Positions 34,320 to 42,352 of a stretch of DNA of 44,543 nt are shown here, piece by piece. A program made the translations under genes and the position numbers. How positions within the stretch are numbered: the first letter of the stretch is position 1; every line of letters begins with the position of its first letter. The stretch comes from Deltaproteobacteria bacterium. Lineage in GTDB: Bacteria; UBA10199; JADGCS01. The notes beneath the pieces are model-generated. The model saw only the letters and a program-made list of their open reading frames with translations, did not search any database and was not told the DNA's origin. The stretch lies in assembly GCA_015228875.1 (NCBI GenBank), contig JADGCS010000025.1, positions 1 to 44,543 of the forward strand. The letters run 5' to 3'.

Positions 34320-34824
34320 TTTCGTCTTCGATGATGATCCTGCCGGTCTGGTCTGTTTTAATATCTGTAATACCGGGGTGGTTTTTCTCGATCTCTTTAA
34401 TGATTTTTTCTCTTTCGCGCAGCGCGTTGACCAGCCGCTTGTTTTCTAGAATGAGCTCGCGGCTCTCCAGGGCCCGCTTGACCGTGAGAGAAAGTTCTTG
34501 ATTGTCCCAGGGCTTGCGCACGAACTTGTACAAATTAATGCGATTGATTGCCTCAATGGCCACATCGACATCGGCATGGGCCGTGAGCAATATTGTGATG
34601 GCTTCCGGATCTGACAGAAGGATTTTTTCGATCAGCTCAATCCCGTTTGTCTCGGGCATTCTGTAATCAGAAATGACAAGGTCAATCTTGGATGTGTTAA
34701 AAATATCAAGAGCTGTCTTTGCCGACTCTGCCACAAAGACCTTATGTCCCTCAAACTCAAAGAACATTTTTAAAACTTCAAGGACGTCTGGTTCGTCATC
34801 AACCAGTAGAATATTGAATTTCAT
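34303..34824 (-). CDS. Response regulator, receiver domain with coiled-coil tail
   Basis: 173 residues. The receiver domain (1-120) has the acidic pair D9-D10, the phospho-acceptor D53 in VISDYRMPE, the switch T81 and the K104 in FVRKPW. A coiled coil follows (SRELILENKRLVNALREREK) with a short tail and no DNA-binding output, so it likely acts through protein contacts, for instance as an RpfG/RegX-like stand-alone receiver. The last four residues before the stop (KLLT region) are encoded by the palindromic element. No histidine kinase gene is beside it. Start ATG 34824. The 277 bases from 34825 to 35101 hold no gene I can support. Confidence 0.88.
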   Translation of the reverse strand: MKFNILLVDDEPDVLEVLKMFFEFEGHKVFVAESAKTALDIFNTSKIDLVISDYRMPETNGIELIEKILLSDPEAITILLTAHADVDVAIEAINRINLYKFVRKPWDNQELSLTVKRALESRELILENKRLVNALREREKIIKEIEKNHPGITDIKTDQTGRIIIEDENKLLT

Positions 34825-35101
34825 GATTTCACCCCTGTTTTTTTACCTTTGTTGGCAAGGTCCTTAGCCCCGCTGGTTCTATCAAAATAAAAGATCTTAA
34901 TAAACCCAAAAGTTTACAGAATGTCTGTCTGCTGTCAACGGAGAAGAAACCTGTATCAAGGATCAGGATGGGAGAATTTTTAAGAATAACAAAATTATTT
35001 ATTGCTTCATGGTAAAATAAATGCCATGCATTGGTAATACCTGCCGTTTTACACAAAACAGGCGCGCCATTTGTTAACCAGATAAGGCCACAAAAGATCA
35101 C

Positions 35102-36226
35102 ATGATAAAAGCAAAACCTTCAGTAAGACGTCTTAGCCCCTATATCAATGGGCACCACAATCAGGAACTCATTAATAACCATCGCAAGGTTCTCAAGCTT
35201 GATTCCAACGAATCAACGATCGGACCTTCTCCCCGGGTGATCGGCACCGTCATGCAGTATCTGCAGGAGGGGCCGTTAAACTGGTATCCAGACATCGACT
35301 CCACCGCTCTTCGTCTCAAACTTGCCCAGTACACAGGGGTACCCAAAAACCACATCCTGACATTCAACGGGTCTGATCATGCCTTAGAGACAATCGCACG
35401 TACTTTTTTAGATGCAGGCGACGAGGTTATTTACTTTCAACCAACTTACGATCACTTCAGGGTTTATGCACAAAGCTGTAATGCTCACATGGTCCCTGTT
35501 AACGAGGCCCCCGATGCCTCTTTTATCGAATGCATGCAGCAGGCAATCACAAGTCGTACAAAAATGGTTTACCTTGTTAACCCCAATAATCCAACGGGAC
35601 ACACGGTATCGGTGGATACTGTAGAAGCTGCCCTCATAAAATACCCCGAAATTATTTTTATTGTTGATGAAGCCTATTATGAGTTTTGCGAGGTCACAGC
35701 ATCATCACTCGCTGTGACCCACGACAACATCATGATCACCCGTTCGTTTTCCAAGGCGTTTGGTCTGGCGGGGTTCAGGTGCGGTTATTTAATGGCACAC
35801 CCGTCTCTTTGTCAGCAGATTAAAAAAATCAGGGTTGGCAAGAGCATCAACACGCTTGCCCAAATTGCGGCCTGCGCGGCACTCGACGATTTAAGCTACA
35901 TGAGGCGCTACGTAGACGAAGTCAACACATCAAAAAAGTGGCTGATCAATCAACTCAAAAAGCAGGGCATCCCTGTCAAATCAACCCCGGCCAATTACAT
36001 TCTTATCAGGGTTCAAAACCCCGCAGGGATCCTAAATTACCTGGAGTCGCAAAACATTCACACGAGAGACCGCTCCAAGATCCCGGAGCTTAAAGGGATG
36101 ATTCGCATCACCATCGGGGACCAACTGGCCATGAAGCGGTTCTGGAAAAAATTTCAAACGATCCCAAAAGAGTGGCTGAGCACAGAGGCCGGCTCGGACG
36201 ACAAAAACATCGAGAAAAAGATTTGA
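35102..36226 (+). CDS. hisC: Histidinol-phosphate aminotransferase-like PLP enzyme
   Basis: 374 residues of a class I/II aminotransferase. Order of motifs: LKLDSNESTIGPSP at the N-terminus, LNWYPDI, the VNPNNPTG cofactor-binding turn (160-166), D189 and Y192, and the PLP lysine K218 in SFSKAFGLAGFRCGY, then ILIRV and an R-I-T-I-G substrate Arg near 336. It fits HisC, but the short form also serves other amino-acid or lipid pathways, and no other his gene is in the window, so the role is not certain. The start ATG 35102 has no clear ribosome-binding site. The gene ends 3 bases from the convergent ftsB stop. Confidence 0.8.
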   Translation: MIKAKPSVRRLSPYINGHHNQELINNHRKVLKLDSNESTIGPSPRVIGTVMQYLQEGPLNWYPDIDSTALRLKLAQYTGVPKNHILTFNGSDHALETIARTFLDAGDEVIYFQPTYDHFRVYAQSCNAHMVPVNEAPDASFIECMQQAITSRTKMVYLVNPNNPTGHTVSVDTVEAALIKYPEIIFIVDEAYYEFCEVTASSLAVTHDNIMITRSFSKAFGLAGFRCGYLMAHPSLCQQIKKIRVGKSINTLAQIAACAALDDLSYMRRYVDEVNTSKKWLINQLKKQGIPVKSTPANYILIRVQNPAGILNYLESQNIHTRDRSKIPELKGMIRITIGDQLAMKRFWKKFQTIPKEWLSTEAGSDDKNIEKKI

Positions 36227-36229
36227 GGA

Positions 36230-36529
36230 TCACTTTACAATATACACAAGCTCGTTTTCCCGGATCATGCCTAAATTAGACCTTGCTTTTTGCTCAACGT
36301 AGCGCGCGTTTTTTAGTTCTTCGATTTCCTCGGTAAACAACAAATTTTCTTTGAGAAGCTGGTTGTTTTTGGCAACAATATCATTTTTTTTCTTTTTTAA
36401 CTGAACAAGTTCTGTCAGCCCGTCTTTTCCCCAGACGGTCACATAGATAAAAACAACAAGCGCCATAAAATGAAGGAGGTAAAACAGGTAGTTTTGAAGA
36501 CGATTGGTGATGACGCGTTTTGGATTCAC
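36230..36529 (-). CDS. ftsB: Cell-division protein FtsB/DivIC
   Basis: 99 residues, short membrane segment (about 15-34, LFYLLHFMALVVFIYVTVWG) and then a periplasmic coiled coil (LTELVQLKKKKNDIVAKNNQ, LLKENLLFTEEIEELKNARY), which ends in VEQKARSNLGMIRENELVYI as in septum-formation initiators. FtsB joins FtsL and FtsQ in the divisome. Start ATG 36529, GGAGG-like site. Single gene convergent with the aminotransferase. Confidence 0.9.
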   Translation of the reverse strand: MNPKRVITNRLQNYLFYLLHFMALVVFIYVTVWGKDGLTELVQLKKKKNDIVAKNNQLLKENLLFTEEIEELKNARYVEQKARSNLGMIRENELVYIVK

Positions 36530-36611
36530 TTTTTATACCCCTTGCGTGACAGCCTAGCCTTGTATCATATCTTGTAAAAAAAGGGAACAATTTTATGGAT
36601 GAAGAGTTGGG

Positions 36612-37028
36612 TTAATCACAATCCGCGGGTTTTTTTCTTAATTGTTTTATATCGGCCCTGTGTTTTTTTTGTTCGAGCATTTTTGCCTTTGCTTTTCTGC
36701 TGCGTCTTTTTTTTTGTGTGCGGATTTTGTGTCTCTGCCTGTTTTCGTCGCTCTTTTTGCCAAGCATCGCTTGTTCCAGCCGTTCCAGTAAAATCCTGCG
36801 TGCAAAAAAACGATTGTCCTCGCGGCTGCGTGTTTTTTGGCAGCGCACAACCAGCCCTGTTTTAAGAAAGGTGAGCTGAACGCAGGAATTGGTCTTGTTG
36901 ATTTTTTGTCCGCCCTTGCCCGAGCCCTTGATAAAATCTTCTTGCAAATCGGCCTCGCTCACCCCTATGGCCAGCAGGCGCCCGTTGACCTCTGATATCT
37001 TTTTTTTCGAGACGGTTTGTTCTGACAA
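36612..37028 (-). CDS. Peptide chain release factor-like protein (GGQ domain)
   Basis: 138 residues with the catalytic GGQ of release factors at 39-41 (KGSGKGGQKINKT), which enters the peptidyl-transferase centre and hydrolyses peptidyl-tRNA, and a very basic tail (RRSRKAKAKMLEQKKHRADI) as in ArfB/C12orf65-type rescue factors. It has no codon-recognition domain, so a ribosome-rescue or mt-RF-like role is likely. The start is TTG 37028 with AGGGGG upstream; the CPBP gene begins on the other strand at the same base, so the two starts are head to head. Confidence 0.85.
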   Translation of the reverse strand: MSEQTVSKKKISEVNGRLLAIGVSEADLQEDFIKGSGKGGQKINKTNSCVQLTFLKTGLVVRCQKTRSREDNRFFARRILLERLEQAMLGKKSDENRQRHKIRTQKKRRSRKAKAKMLEQKKHRADIKQLRKKPADCD

Positions 37029-37684
37029 TGGATGCCCCCTGTTTTAAAAAAAAACCACCCCTGCCCCTGTTTGCAGCATGCCTCTTTTGCATCCCCCTGC
37101 TGTATTATTCTTGCATAGCCATGACCCAAAATCAATGGATCGGTCTTTTTCAGATGATGTTTTTCTTCATGCCAGCCCTTTTTTTTCTGCGCACTTTTGA
37201 CATTCAAAATGCGTGCAACAAAAAATCAATATTGAAAACAGCTGCGGTCACTGTATGTGTCGTCCTTGTGGTCAGCATTATTCTCAACATGCTGCTTGGC
37301 CTGTGGGCGTTGGTTGTCGCCATCCCGCCGGCACTCAAAGAGGCCCTGATCAAACTTCTATCCATAGACAAACCATACGGTTTGGTTATTGATCTCTTTA
37401 CTGTCTCTTTTATTCCCGCTGTATGTGAAGAGTTTTTTTTTAGGGGTGTTGTGCAAACGGGGCTTTCTTCTTTTATAAAACCCAGGGCCGCCATTATTAC
37501 GGCGGCCTTCTTTTTTGCTTTTTATCACTTAAATCCGTGGTTCTTTCCCTTTTTCTTTGTGTTGGGTGTTTTGTTTGGTTACGTCTTTCTTAAAACAAGA
37601 AACCTCGGAATGGCCGTCCTGGCGCATTTTGTTAATAACGCTTTCGGGGTGGTGGTGATGCACCTGTATGGCCCGGTTTTTTGA
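37028..37684 (+). CDS. CPBP-family intramembrane metalloprotease
   Basis: 218 residues of the CPBP/Abi family (type II CAAX prenyl protease fold). Four or more membrane helices are seen. The family motifs are E134-E135-x3-R139 (EEFFFRG), then H167 in FAFYHLNP and H200-x2-N203 (HFVNN), all present, so it is probably active. Substrate unknown; relatives process peptides or are immunity proteins. Start ATG 37028, shared with the divergent release-factor gene. It is convergent with yidC. Confidence 0.85.
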   Translation: MDAPCFKKKPPLPLFAACLFCIPLLYYSCIAMTQNQWIGLFQMMFFFMPALFFLRTFDIQNACNKKSILKTAAVTVCVVLVVSIILNMLLGLWALVVAIPPALKEALIKLLSIDKPYGLVIDLFTVSFIPAVCEEFFFRGVVQTGLSSFIKPRAAIITAAFFFAFYHLNPWFFPFFFVLGVLFGYVFLKTRNLGMAVLAHFVNNAFGVVVMHLYGPVF

Positions 37685-37722
37685 TTTTGCTGGAAAGGCT
37701 TGTTGTGACCTGTTTGCGGGCC

Positions 37723-39438
37723 TTAAGCCCCTTTCGCCTGCCACCTGCCCATCATAAGTTGTTTAAATGTGATGTCTCTTTTAATCATAAACTGCTGGAT
37801 CACCGACATGACAGTGTTGACAAAGATGTAAACAACCAGTCCAACAGGCAAAAAAAGCATCAGGGCCGTAAACATGATGGGCATGAACATCATCATCTTC
37901 TGCTGCGCGGGATCCACGGTTGCAGCAGGCGTGAGTTTTTGCTGCAGAAACATGAAGACACCCAAAAGAATGGGGGCCACGAAGTAAGGGTCGGGGGCGC
38001 TCAAGTCTTTGTAGACACCCAAAAATGGGGCGTGATAGAGTTCGATGGCGTTCCAAAGGACCTTGTATAAAACAATGTAGATGGGCATTTGCAGCAGCAG
38101 AGGCAGACACCCTCCCATGGGGTTGACCTTGTGTGTTTTAAATAACTGCATGACCTCTTTGTTCTGTTTTTCTTTGTCGTTTGCAAATTTTTCCTTGATC
38201 TCTTTAAGTTTGGGTTGCAGCTGCTGCATCCCTTTCATGGACTGCATGGATTTTTTGTTGATGGGGTGCAGGAGAATCTTGATGATAAAGGTGAGCGCAA
38301 TAATAACCACTCCCCAGCTTGGGATAAACCCGTGCAGGAAGGTCATGAGCCATAAAATGGGCAGCGCAAGAAAGCTGAACCAGCCGTAATCTACGGATTC
38401 TTCGAGAAAGGCGCCGACGGCCTCCAGCTCAGCCAGTTTTTTGGGACCAAGATAGGCAATAAACTCACCCGTTGTTTTTGCGCCGGGACTTAAAGTGATC
38501 TCCTGATTGCGGATCTGACCAATGAGAAAATCATCCCTGCGGTCAAAATGAACAGTGACATTTTGTGAAGAGTCTGTAGGCAGCACCATGCCAACGATAA
38601 AATACCTTTCGGAAATCGCTGCCCATGAGATATTGCCAAACTCTGTTTGATTGCCTTTAAAATCATCCCAGTTCATGTTTGCGATGAGTTTTTGATCTTT
38701 GTAAAGCTCGCTGTAAAAAATATTGGGCTGCTGAAGTTTGAGAAAAGAAAGAACCCCGCCGTCTTTTTTGGGCATGGGTTTTTGCCTGATCTCGCTCTCA
38801 AGATAGGGGGCAATGGAAAGGTCGTGGTCCGACAGGTTTGTGATCTGATAATCAACCTGTGCGGCATAATCTGTTTTGAGGCCTCCAAAGGTGATGGTCT
38901 TTTCTATTTTAATCTCGCTGTTTTGCCACAAAAGATGGAGGCGGTGCGTGTTGTCTTCCAGGATTTCGTCTTTGATCAGATCAAAGACCTTGTCCCTGTC
39001 AAAGCGTGAATACCCCTTAAGGCCCATAAACAGGGCCCGTGATCCTGCCGTGTCCCCCAATAGATTTGTGAAAGGCGCGTTGTCGTTGGCCTCGCGGCGG
39101 TAGTTTTTAAGTTCATAACTGGTCAGCATCCCGCCACGGGTTGTGAGAACAACATGGGCTGCCATGGTTTCGATGGGGACATCCCTCGTTAATGCGGTCG
39201 TTTCGTTGTTGTCTTTTTGATCAGGGGGAGTCTGCGGCTCTTTTTTTTGCGCAGATGCGACCATCTCCCCGGTCGTGGTTTTGTCCGGGGCAGCAACCGC
39301 TGCGTCTTGTTCCTGTTTGTTCTGCTGTGCGTGCGATGTCTGCTGCCTTGAAACAGGTGGGTCAATGTAGGTGTAATAGACAAACATGATCAATATGCTA
39401 AAAACAAAAGCGAGGATGAGTCTTGGTCCCTGGCTCAT
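37723..39438 (-). CDS. yidC: Membrane protein insertase YidC
   Basis: 571 residues from ATG 39438. YidC inserts and folds inner-membrane proteins with or without Sec. The N-terminal anchor (LILAFVFSILIMFVYYTYI), an acidic Gln-rich linker and a large periplasmic beta-domain (about 70-340) mark a Gram-negative YidC1. The conserved insertase core follows: WGVVIIALTFIIKILLHPIN with the catalytic arginine-like K, then PLLLQMPIYIVLYKVLWNAI, DPYFVAPILLG and PVGLVVYIFVNT. It ends the rpmH-rnpA-yidD-yidC operon. Confidence 0.95.
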   Translation of the reverse strand: MSQGPRLILAFVFSILIMFVYYTYIDPPVSRQQTSHAQQNKQEQDAAVAAPDKTTTGEMVASAQKKEPQTPPDQKDNNETTALTRDVPIETMAAHVVLTTRGGMLTSYELKNYRREANDNAPFTNLLGDTAGSRALFMGLKGYSRFDRDKVFDLIKDEILEDNTHRLHLLWQNSEIKIEKTITFGGLKTDYAAQVDYQITNLSDHDLSIAPYLESEIRQKPMPKKDGGVLSFLKLQQPNIFYSELYKDQKLIANMNWDDFKGNQTEFGNISWAAISERYFIVGMVLPTDSSQNVTVHFDRRDDFLIGQIRNQEITLSPGAKTTGEFIAYLGPKKLAELEAVGAFLEESVDYGWFSFLALPILWLMTFLHGFIPSWGVVIIALTFIIKILLHPINKKSMQSMKGMQQLQPKLKEIKEKFANDKEKQNKEVMQLFKTHKVNPMGGCLPLLLQMPIYIVLYKVLWNAIELYHAPFLGVYKDLSAPDPYFVAPILLGVFMFLQQKLTPAATVDPAQQKMMMFMPIMFTALMLFLPVGLVVYIFVNTVMSVIQQFMIKRDITFKQLMMGRWQAKGA

Positions 39439-39483
39439 AATGATTACCTTTCCCAATGCGGCGCTGCGTTTTTTGTGTTGCTC

Positions 39484-39726
39484 TCACGAAGGGGCTGCGG
39501 GCGTCTCCTCCGGAACAGGGTCATACCCGCCATCACAAAAAGGGTGACACCGCGCAATTCTTTTAAGGGTCAAAGACAGCGCCTTAAAAAAAGAAAACTT
39601 TTTAAAACAACCCATGGCATAAAGAGAACAGGACGGCTCAAACCGGCAGGCCCGCGGCAATAACGGTGAAATGCAATATCGGTATAATTTAAGGAGCGAC
39701 AGGGTGAATTGGTTGATAGCCTTCAA
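39484..39726 (-). CDS. yidD: Membrane protein insertion efficiency factor YidD
   Basis: 80 residues. Characteristic sequence: LLKLYRYCISPLLPRACRFEPSCS, then YAMGCFKKF, then RIARCHPFCDGGYDPVP. YidD is a small peripheral inner-membrane protein that helps membrane insertion with YidC and is encoded between rnpA and yidC in most bacteria, as here. The start is TTG 39726 with TAAGGAAA just before it; it overlaps the 3' end of rnpA by 38 bases, so translation is coupled. Confidence 0.92.
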   Translation of the reverse strand: MKAINQFTLSLLKLYRYCISPLLPRACRFEPSCSLYAMGCFKKFSFFKALSLTLKRIARCHPFCDGGYDPVPEETPAAPS

Positions 39727-40000
39727 ACCATTTCCTTATACAAGATTTTTCTTTGTGCCATAAGGCCCGCGACAGCCCCTTAAAGGGCCTCCTTGCGATA
39801 AAAAAAAGATCCTGCCCTGTGTCTTTGGGGGCAACAGACATCACAATGGCGCGTATACGGCGTTTAAAAAGATTTCTTGTCACGGCATTTCCAGCTTTTC
39901 TGGAAAAGGCAAAGGCTGTTCTGGTTACCGACAACTCGGTCTGACGCGCCTTGACTAAAAAAAACTCGGTCCTCAGGGCAAGACGGCCCTTGTTGACCAT
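39689..40000 (-). CDS. rnpA: Ribonuclease P protein component
   Basis: 103 residues from ATG 40000, chosen because AAGGGCGAG lies upstream (the alternative ATG 40033 has no site). It binds the RNase P RNA and helps cleave pre-tRNA leaders. It shows the family core: FAFSRKAGNAVTRNLFKRRI (RNR-like motif, with K-A-G-N-A-V-T-R-N), and DLFFIARRPFKGLSRA. The 5' end lies 50 bases from rpmH, in the usual order rpmH-rnpA-yidD-yidC. Confidence 0.93.
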   Translation of the reverse strand: MVNKGRLALRTEFFLVKARQTELSVTRTAFAFSRKAGNAVTRNLFKRRIRAIVMSVAPKDTGQDLFFIARRPFKGLSRALWHKEKSCIRKWFEGYQPIHPVAP

Positions 40001-40049
40001 CTTTATCTCGCCCTTTTTTATTGACGTCCTCATATGCTGTGATGCGTTT

Positions 40050-40199
40050 TTATTTTTTATACCCCGCCACCGCTAAAGCAGCGCGCCCTTTTCTTCTGCG
40101 ACTTGTGATCACGCCCCGTCCGCCCACGGTTTTCATACGGTTTCTAAAGCCGCAGGCCCTGATTCTCTTTATTTTGCTAGGGTTGTATGTTCTCTTCAT
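40050..40199 (-). CDS. rpmH: 50S ribosomal protein L34
   Basis: A 49-residue gene found by reading the minus strand: [20 protein letters not shown], then [20 protein letters not shown], then ALAVAGYKK. The KRTYNPS start, GFRNRM and RRRKGR core are diagnostic of L34. GGAG lies 6 bases before the ATG. It is the first gene of the rpmH-rnpA-yidD-yidC unit and is divergent from dnaA. Confidence 0.96.
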   Translation of the reverse strand: MKRTYNPSKIKRIRACGFRNRMKTVGGRGVITSRRRKGRAALAVAGYKK

Positions 40200-40713
40200 T
40201 TTTCACTCCAAAAAAAATTGTTTTTTCAACAGGATAAGAGAGGGCGCTTTTTTACTGCCTTTTAAAAAAATGTCAATCCCTGTCAGACAAAAAAAATTCT
40301 TTAGTTTTCCTAACAGGTTGAAGGTTTGTGAAAAAAAAAGATGAATTTTGCTTTACACCCAAAGAAGGCATAGGTAATCATAACGAACGCTGTGAAAACA
40401 CAAAACGAGTGTAGTTCTTTGAATTGACAAAGTTTTTCGTTATACGCGACACATGTTTTTAAGTCGTGCTGCGATTTTGCCCTGCCGCAAGTCCCGTGTT
40501 TTCGGGGTAAAAATAACGGTATTATGTGGGTTTAATCGGTGTAATGTCAGGTTTTGTCACTCCAAAGAGCCTTCGAGTTCTCTTGATCATGTTTTCATTT
40601 CGTTAAGGTATGCCCGCTGAGTGGCGTTTTCTCAAAAAAATTTAAGTCTGCGCGAGTGATGGCCGTGTGTCAATGCTGGTCGCTGCGTTTGCGATTGAGG
40701 GGTGTTGTTGCCT
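40200..40713. other. rpmH-dnaA intergenic region, possible origin
   Basis: The 514-base gap between divergent rpmH and dnaA, the usual place of oriC or of dnaA autoregulation. It is A/T-rich near rpmH and has short T and A tracts. I find no DnaA box (TTATNCACA) with fewer than two mismatches; the closest is TTATACGCG near 40439. A CCCG/CGGG hairpin lies near 40493-40507, and there is a TTGACA at 40424. No gene is seen. Confidence 0.4.
40249..40276 (-). promoter_or_regulatory. Candidate sigma-70 promoter of rpmH
   Basis: On the minus strand, TTGACA (40276-40271) and TAAAAA (40254-40249) are 16 bases apart, about 50 bases upstream of the rpmH ATG. The -35 is a perfect match and the -10 fits at four of six. 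Confidence 0.5.
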
Positions 40714-42111
40714 ATGAGTAACGAAATATTATCAAAAGTTCTTGATGGACTGCGAACAAAAATCAATGATTTCAACTACAAGAACTGGTTCCAAAACTTA
40801 AACTGGTCTTACGAAGAACCAAACAGGGTCATTGTTAAGGTCCCCTCCCGCTTTGCGAGGGACTGGCTTATCGACCACTATCTCGAGCTTATCAAATTTG
40901 AGTTTTTTCGCCTCACAGAAAAAGAACACCAGCTTGTATTTAAAATAGACCGTAACACCAACAAAACATTAGAGCTTTTTCCAGAACCAGGTCAGTCGGA
41001 AAAAACAGACACAGACGCACCGGCTTTACCGGCAACCCCCGTCGCAGTGCAGCAGCCTGTCTTAAACAACAGCAGGGCGATTAGCGATCTCGGGTTTAAT
41101 CCCAAGTACAGGTTCGATAACTACGTGGTCGGGCAATCAAACCAGTTTGTTCATGCTGCATGTCAATCGGTTGCCTGCCAACCAGCGCGCAGTTACAATC
41201 CCATGTTTGTCTATGGTGGTGTTGGCCTTGGCAAGACCCACCTTCTCAATGCCATGGGCCTTGAGTGTCTTAAAAAGTACCCCAACTGGCGCGTGATTTA
41301 CATTACCGGCGAAAAATTTACAAACGAGGTGATCAGTTCTATCAGGTACGGCAAGGGTTATGAATTACGTAAACGTTTTCGTGAAAACTGCGACATGCTT
41401 CTGATCGATGATATTCAGTTCATTGCGGGCAAAGAAAGAACCATGGAAGAATTCTTTCACACATTTAATACCCTCTACGAAGCACGCAAACAGATTGTCA
41501 TGTCCAGCGATCAGCTGCCAAAAAATATTCCAAACCTCGAAGAGCGCCTGAGATCAAGGTTTAGCTGGGGTCTCATGGCCGATATCCAGACCCCCGACTT
41601 TGAAACCAGAATGGCCATCCTCAGAAAAAAATCCGAGGATGACAACATCCTGCTCCCCGATGATGTTTGTTCTTTTGTGGCCTCGCATGTCCTCAATAAC
41701 GTCCGTGACCTCGAAGGCGCGCTGGTGCGCATCTCGGCCTTTGCCTCTCTGGCCAAGCTCCCCATCACGCTTGATCTCGCAAAAGAGGTCCTTAAAAATA
41801 TCTATACCGATATCAAACCAAGGCTTTCTGTCGAGGGGATTCAAAACAAGGTTGCCGATTTTTATAATCTCAAAATTTCAGATCTCAAATCAAAACGCCG
41901 GCACAAAAATCTGGCAGTTCCCAGACAAATCGCCATGTATCTCTGCAAAACGCATCTGGGAGTGAGTTTCCCAGAGATTGGCCACAAGTTTGGCGGCAAG
42001 GACCACACAACGGTTATGCATGCTGTCAAAAAAATAAGTAAGTGCATCGACAGCGATTCTGCAACAAAGGCCGATATCCAAAACCTGGAAAAAATTCTTG
42101 GTGTCGAGTAG
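40714..42111 (+). CDS. dnaA: Chromosomal replication initiator DnaA
   Basis: 465 residues from ATG 40714; a GAGGGG site lies 12 bases before and in-frame GTG 40702 or TTG 40705/40708 are possible. DnaA opens the origin and regulates itself. Domain I (LDGLRTKINDFNYKNWFQNL) is followed by a short linker, then the AAA+ domain with Walker A (GGVGLGKTHLL), Walker B (LLIDDIQFIAG), sensor I/II, and the C-terminal helix-turn-helix with its DnaA-box signature GGKDHTTVMHAVKKI. Transcribed away from rpmH. The palindromic element copy J starts right after its stop. Confidence 0.97.
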   Translation: MSNEILSKVLDGLRTKINDFNYKNWFQNLNWSYEEPNRVIVKVPSRFARDWLIDHYLELIKFEFFRLTEKEHQLVFKIDRNTNKTLELFPEPGQSEKTDTDAPALPATPVAVQQPVLNNSRAISDLGFNPKYRFDNYVVGQSNQFVHAACQSVACQPARSYNPMFVYGGVGLGKTHLLNAMGLECLKKYPNWRVIYITGEKFTNEVISSIRYGKGYELRKRFRENCDMLLIDDIQFIAGKERTMEEFFHTFNTLYEARKQIVMSSDQLPKNIPNLEERLRSRFSWGLMADIQTPDFETRMAILRKKSEDDNILLPDDVCSFVASHVLNNVRDLEGALVRISAFASLAKLPITLDLAKEVLKNIYTDIKPRLSVEGIQNKVADFYNLKISDLKSKRRHKNLAVPRQIAMYLCKTHLGVSFPEIGHKFGGKDHTTVMHAVKKISKCIDSDSATKADIQNLEKILGVE

Positions 42112-42112
42112 C

Positions 42113-42204
42113 ACCAAGTTACTAACTTGACTTTGACGCGGTTGAATACCTTCGTTTTGCGAGGAATCCTCCCGCGCTCTGTCGGTTTTGAAATTCCTAG
42201 ACAC
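42113..42204 (+). repeat. Dispersed palindromic element, copy J
   Basis: CCAAGTTACTAACTTGACTT, GACGCGGTTGAATACCTTCG, TTTTGCGAGGAATCCTCCCG, CGCTCTGTCGGTTTTGAAAT, TCCTAGACA. It lies 2 bases after the dnaA stop, in the gap to the convergent tail-anchored gene, which has no other gene. Confidence 0.92.
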
Positions 42205-42352
42205 GAACGTTCCCCTTTTGCATCCTTCAACGTCTGCCTCAATTAAATCCAGCATCGCCTGTCGTGTAGCGTGCTTCAACTGCCGTGTGTTGGTTGCGGT
42301 AGTTCGTCAGGTGTCGTGGGTGGGTTCAAAGGGTTAGGGGCTTAAGGGCTGC

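Noticed and set aside
34829..35101. 90-codon minus-strand frame before the aminotransferase gene
   Set aside because: No recognisable domain, and no convincing ribosome-binding site.
40424..40445. TTGACA near 40424 as the dnaA promoter
   Set aside because: No fitting -10 element lies 16-18 bases downstream (the TATACG is only 11 away).
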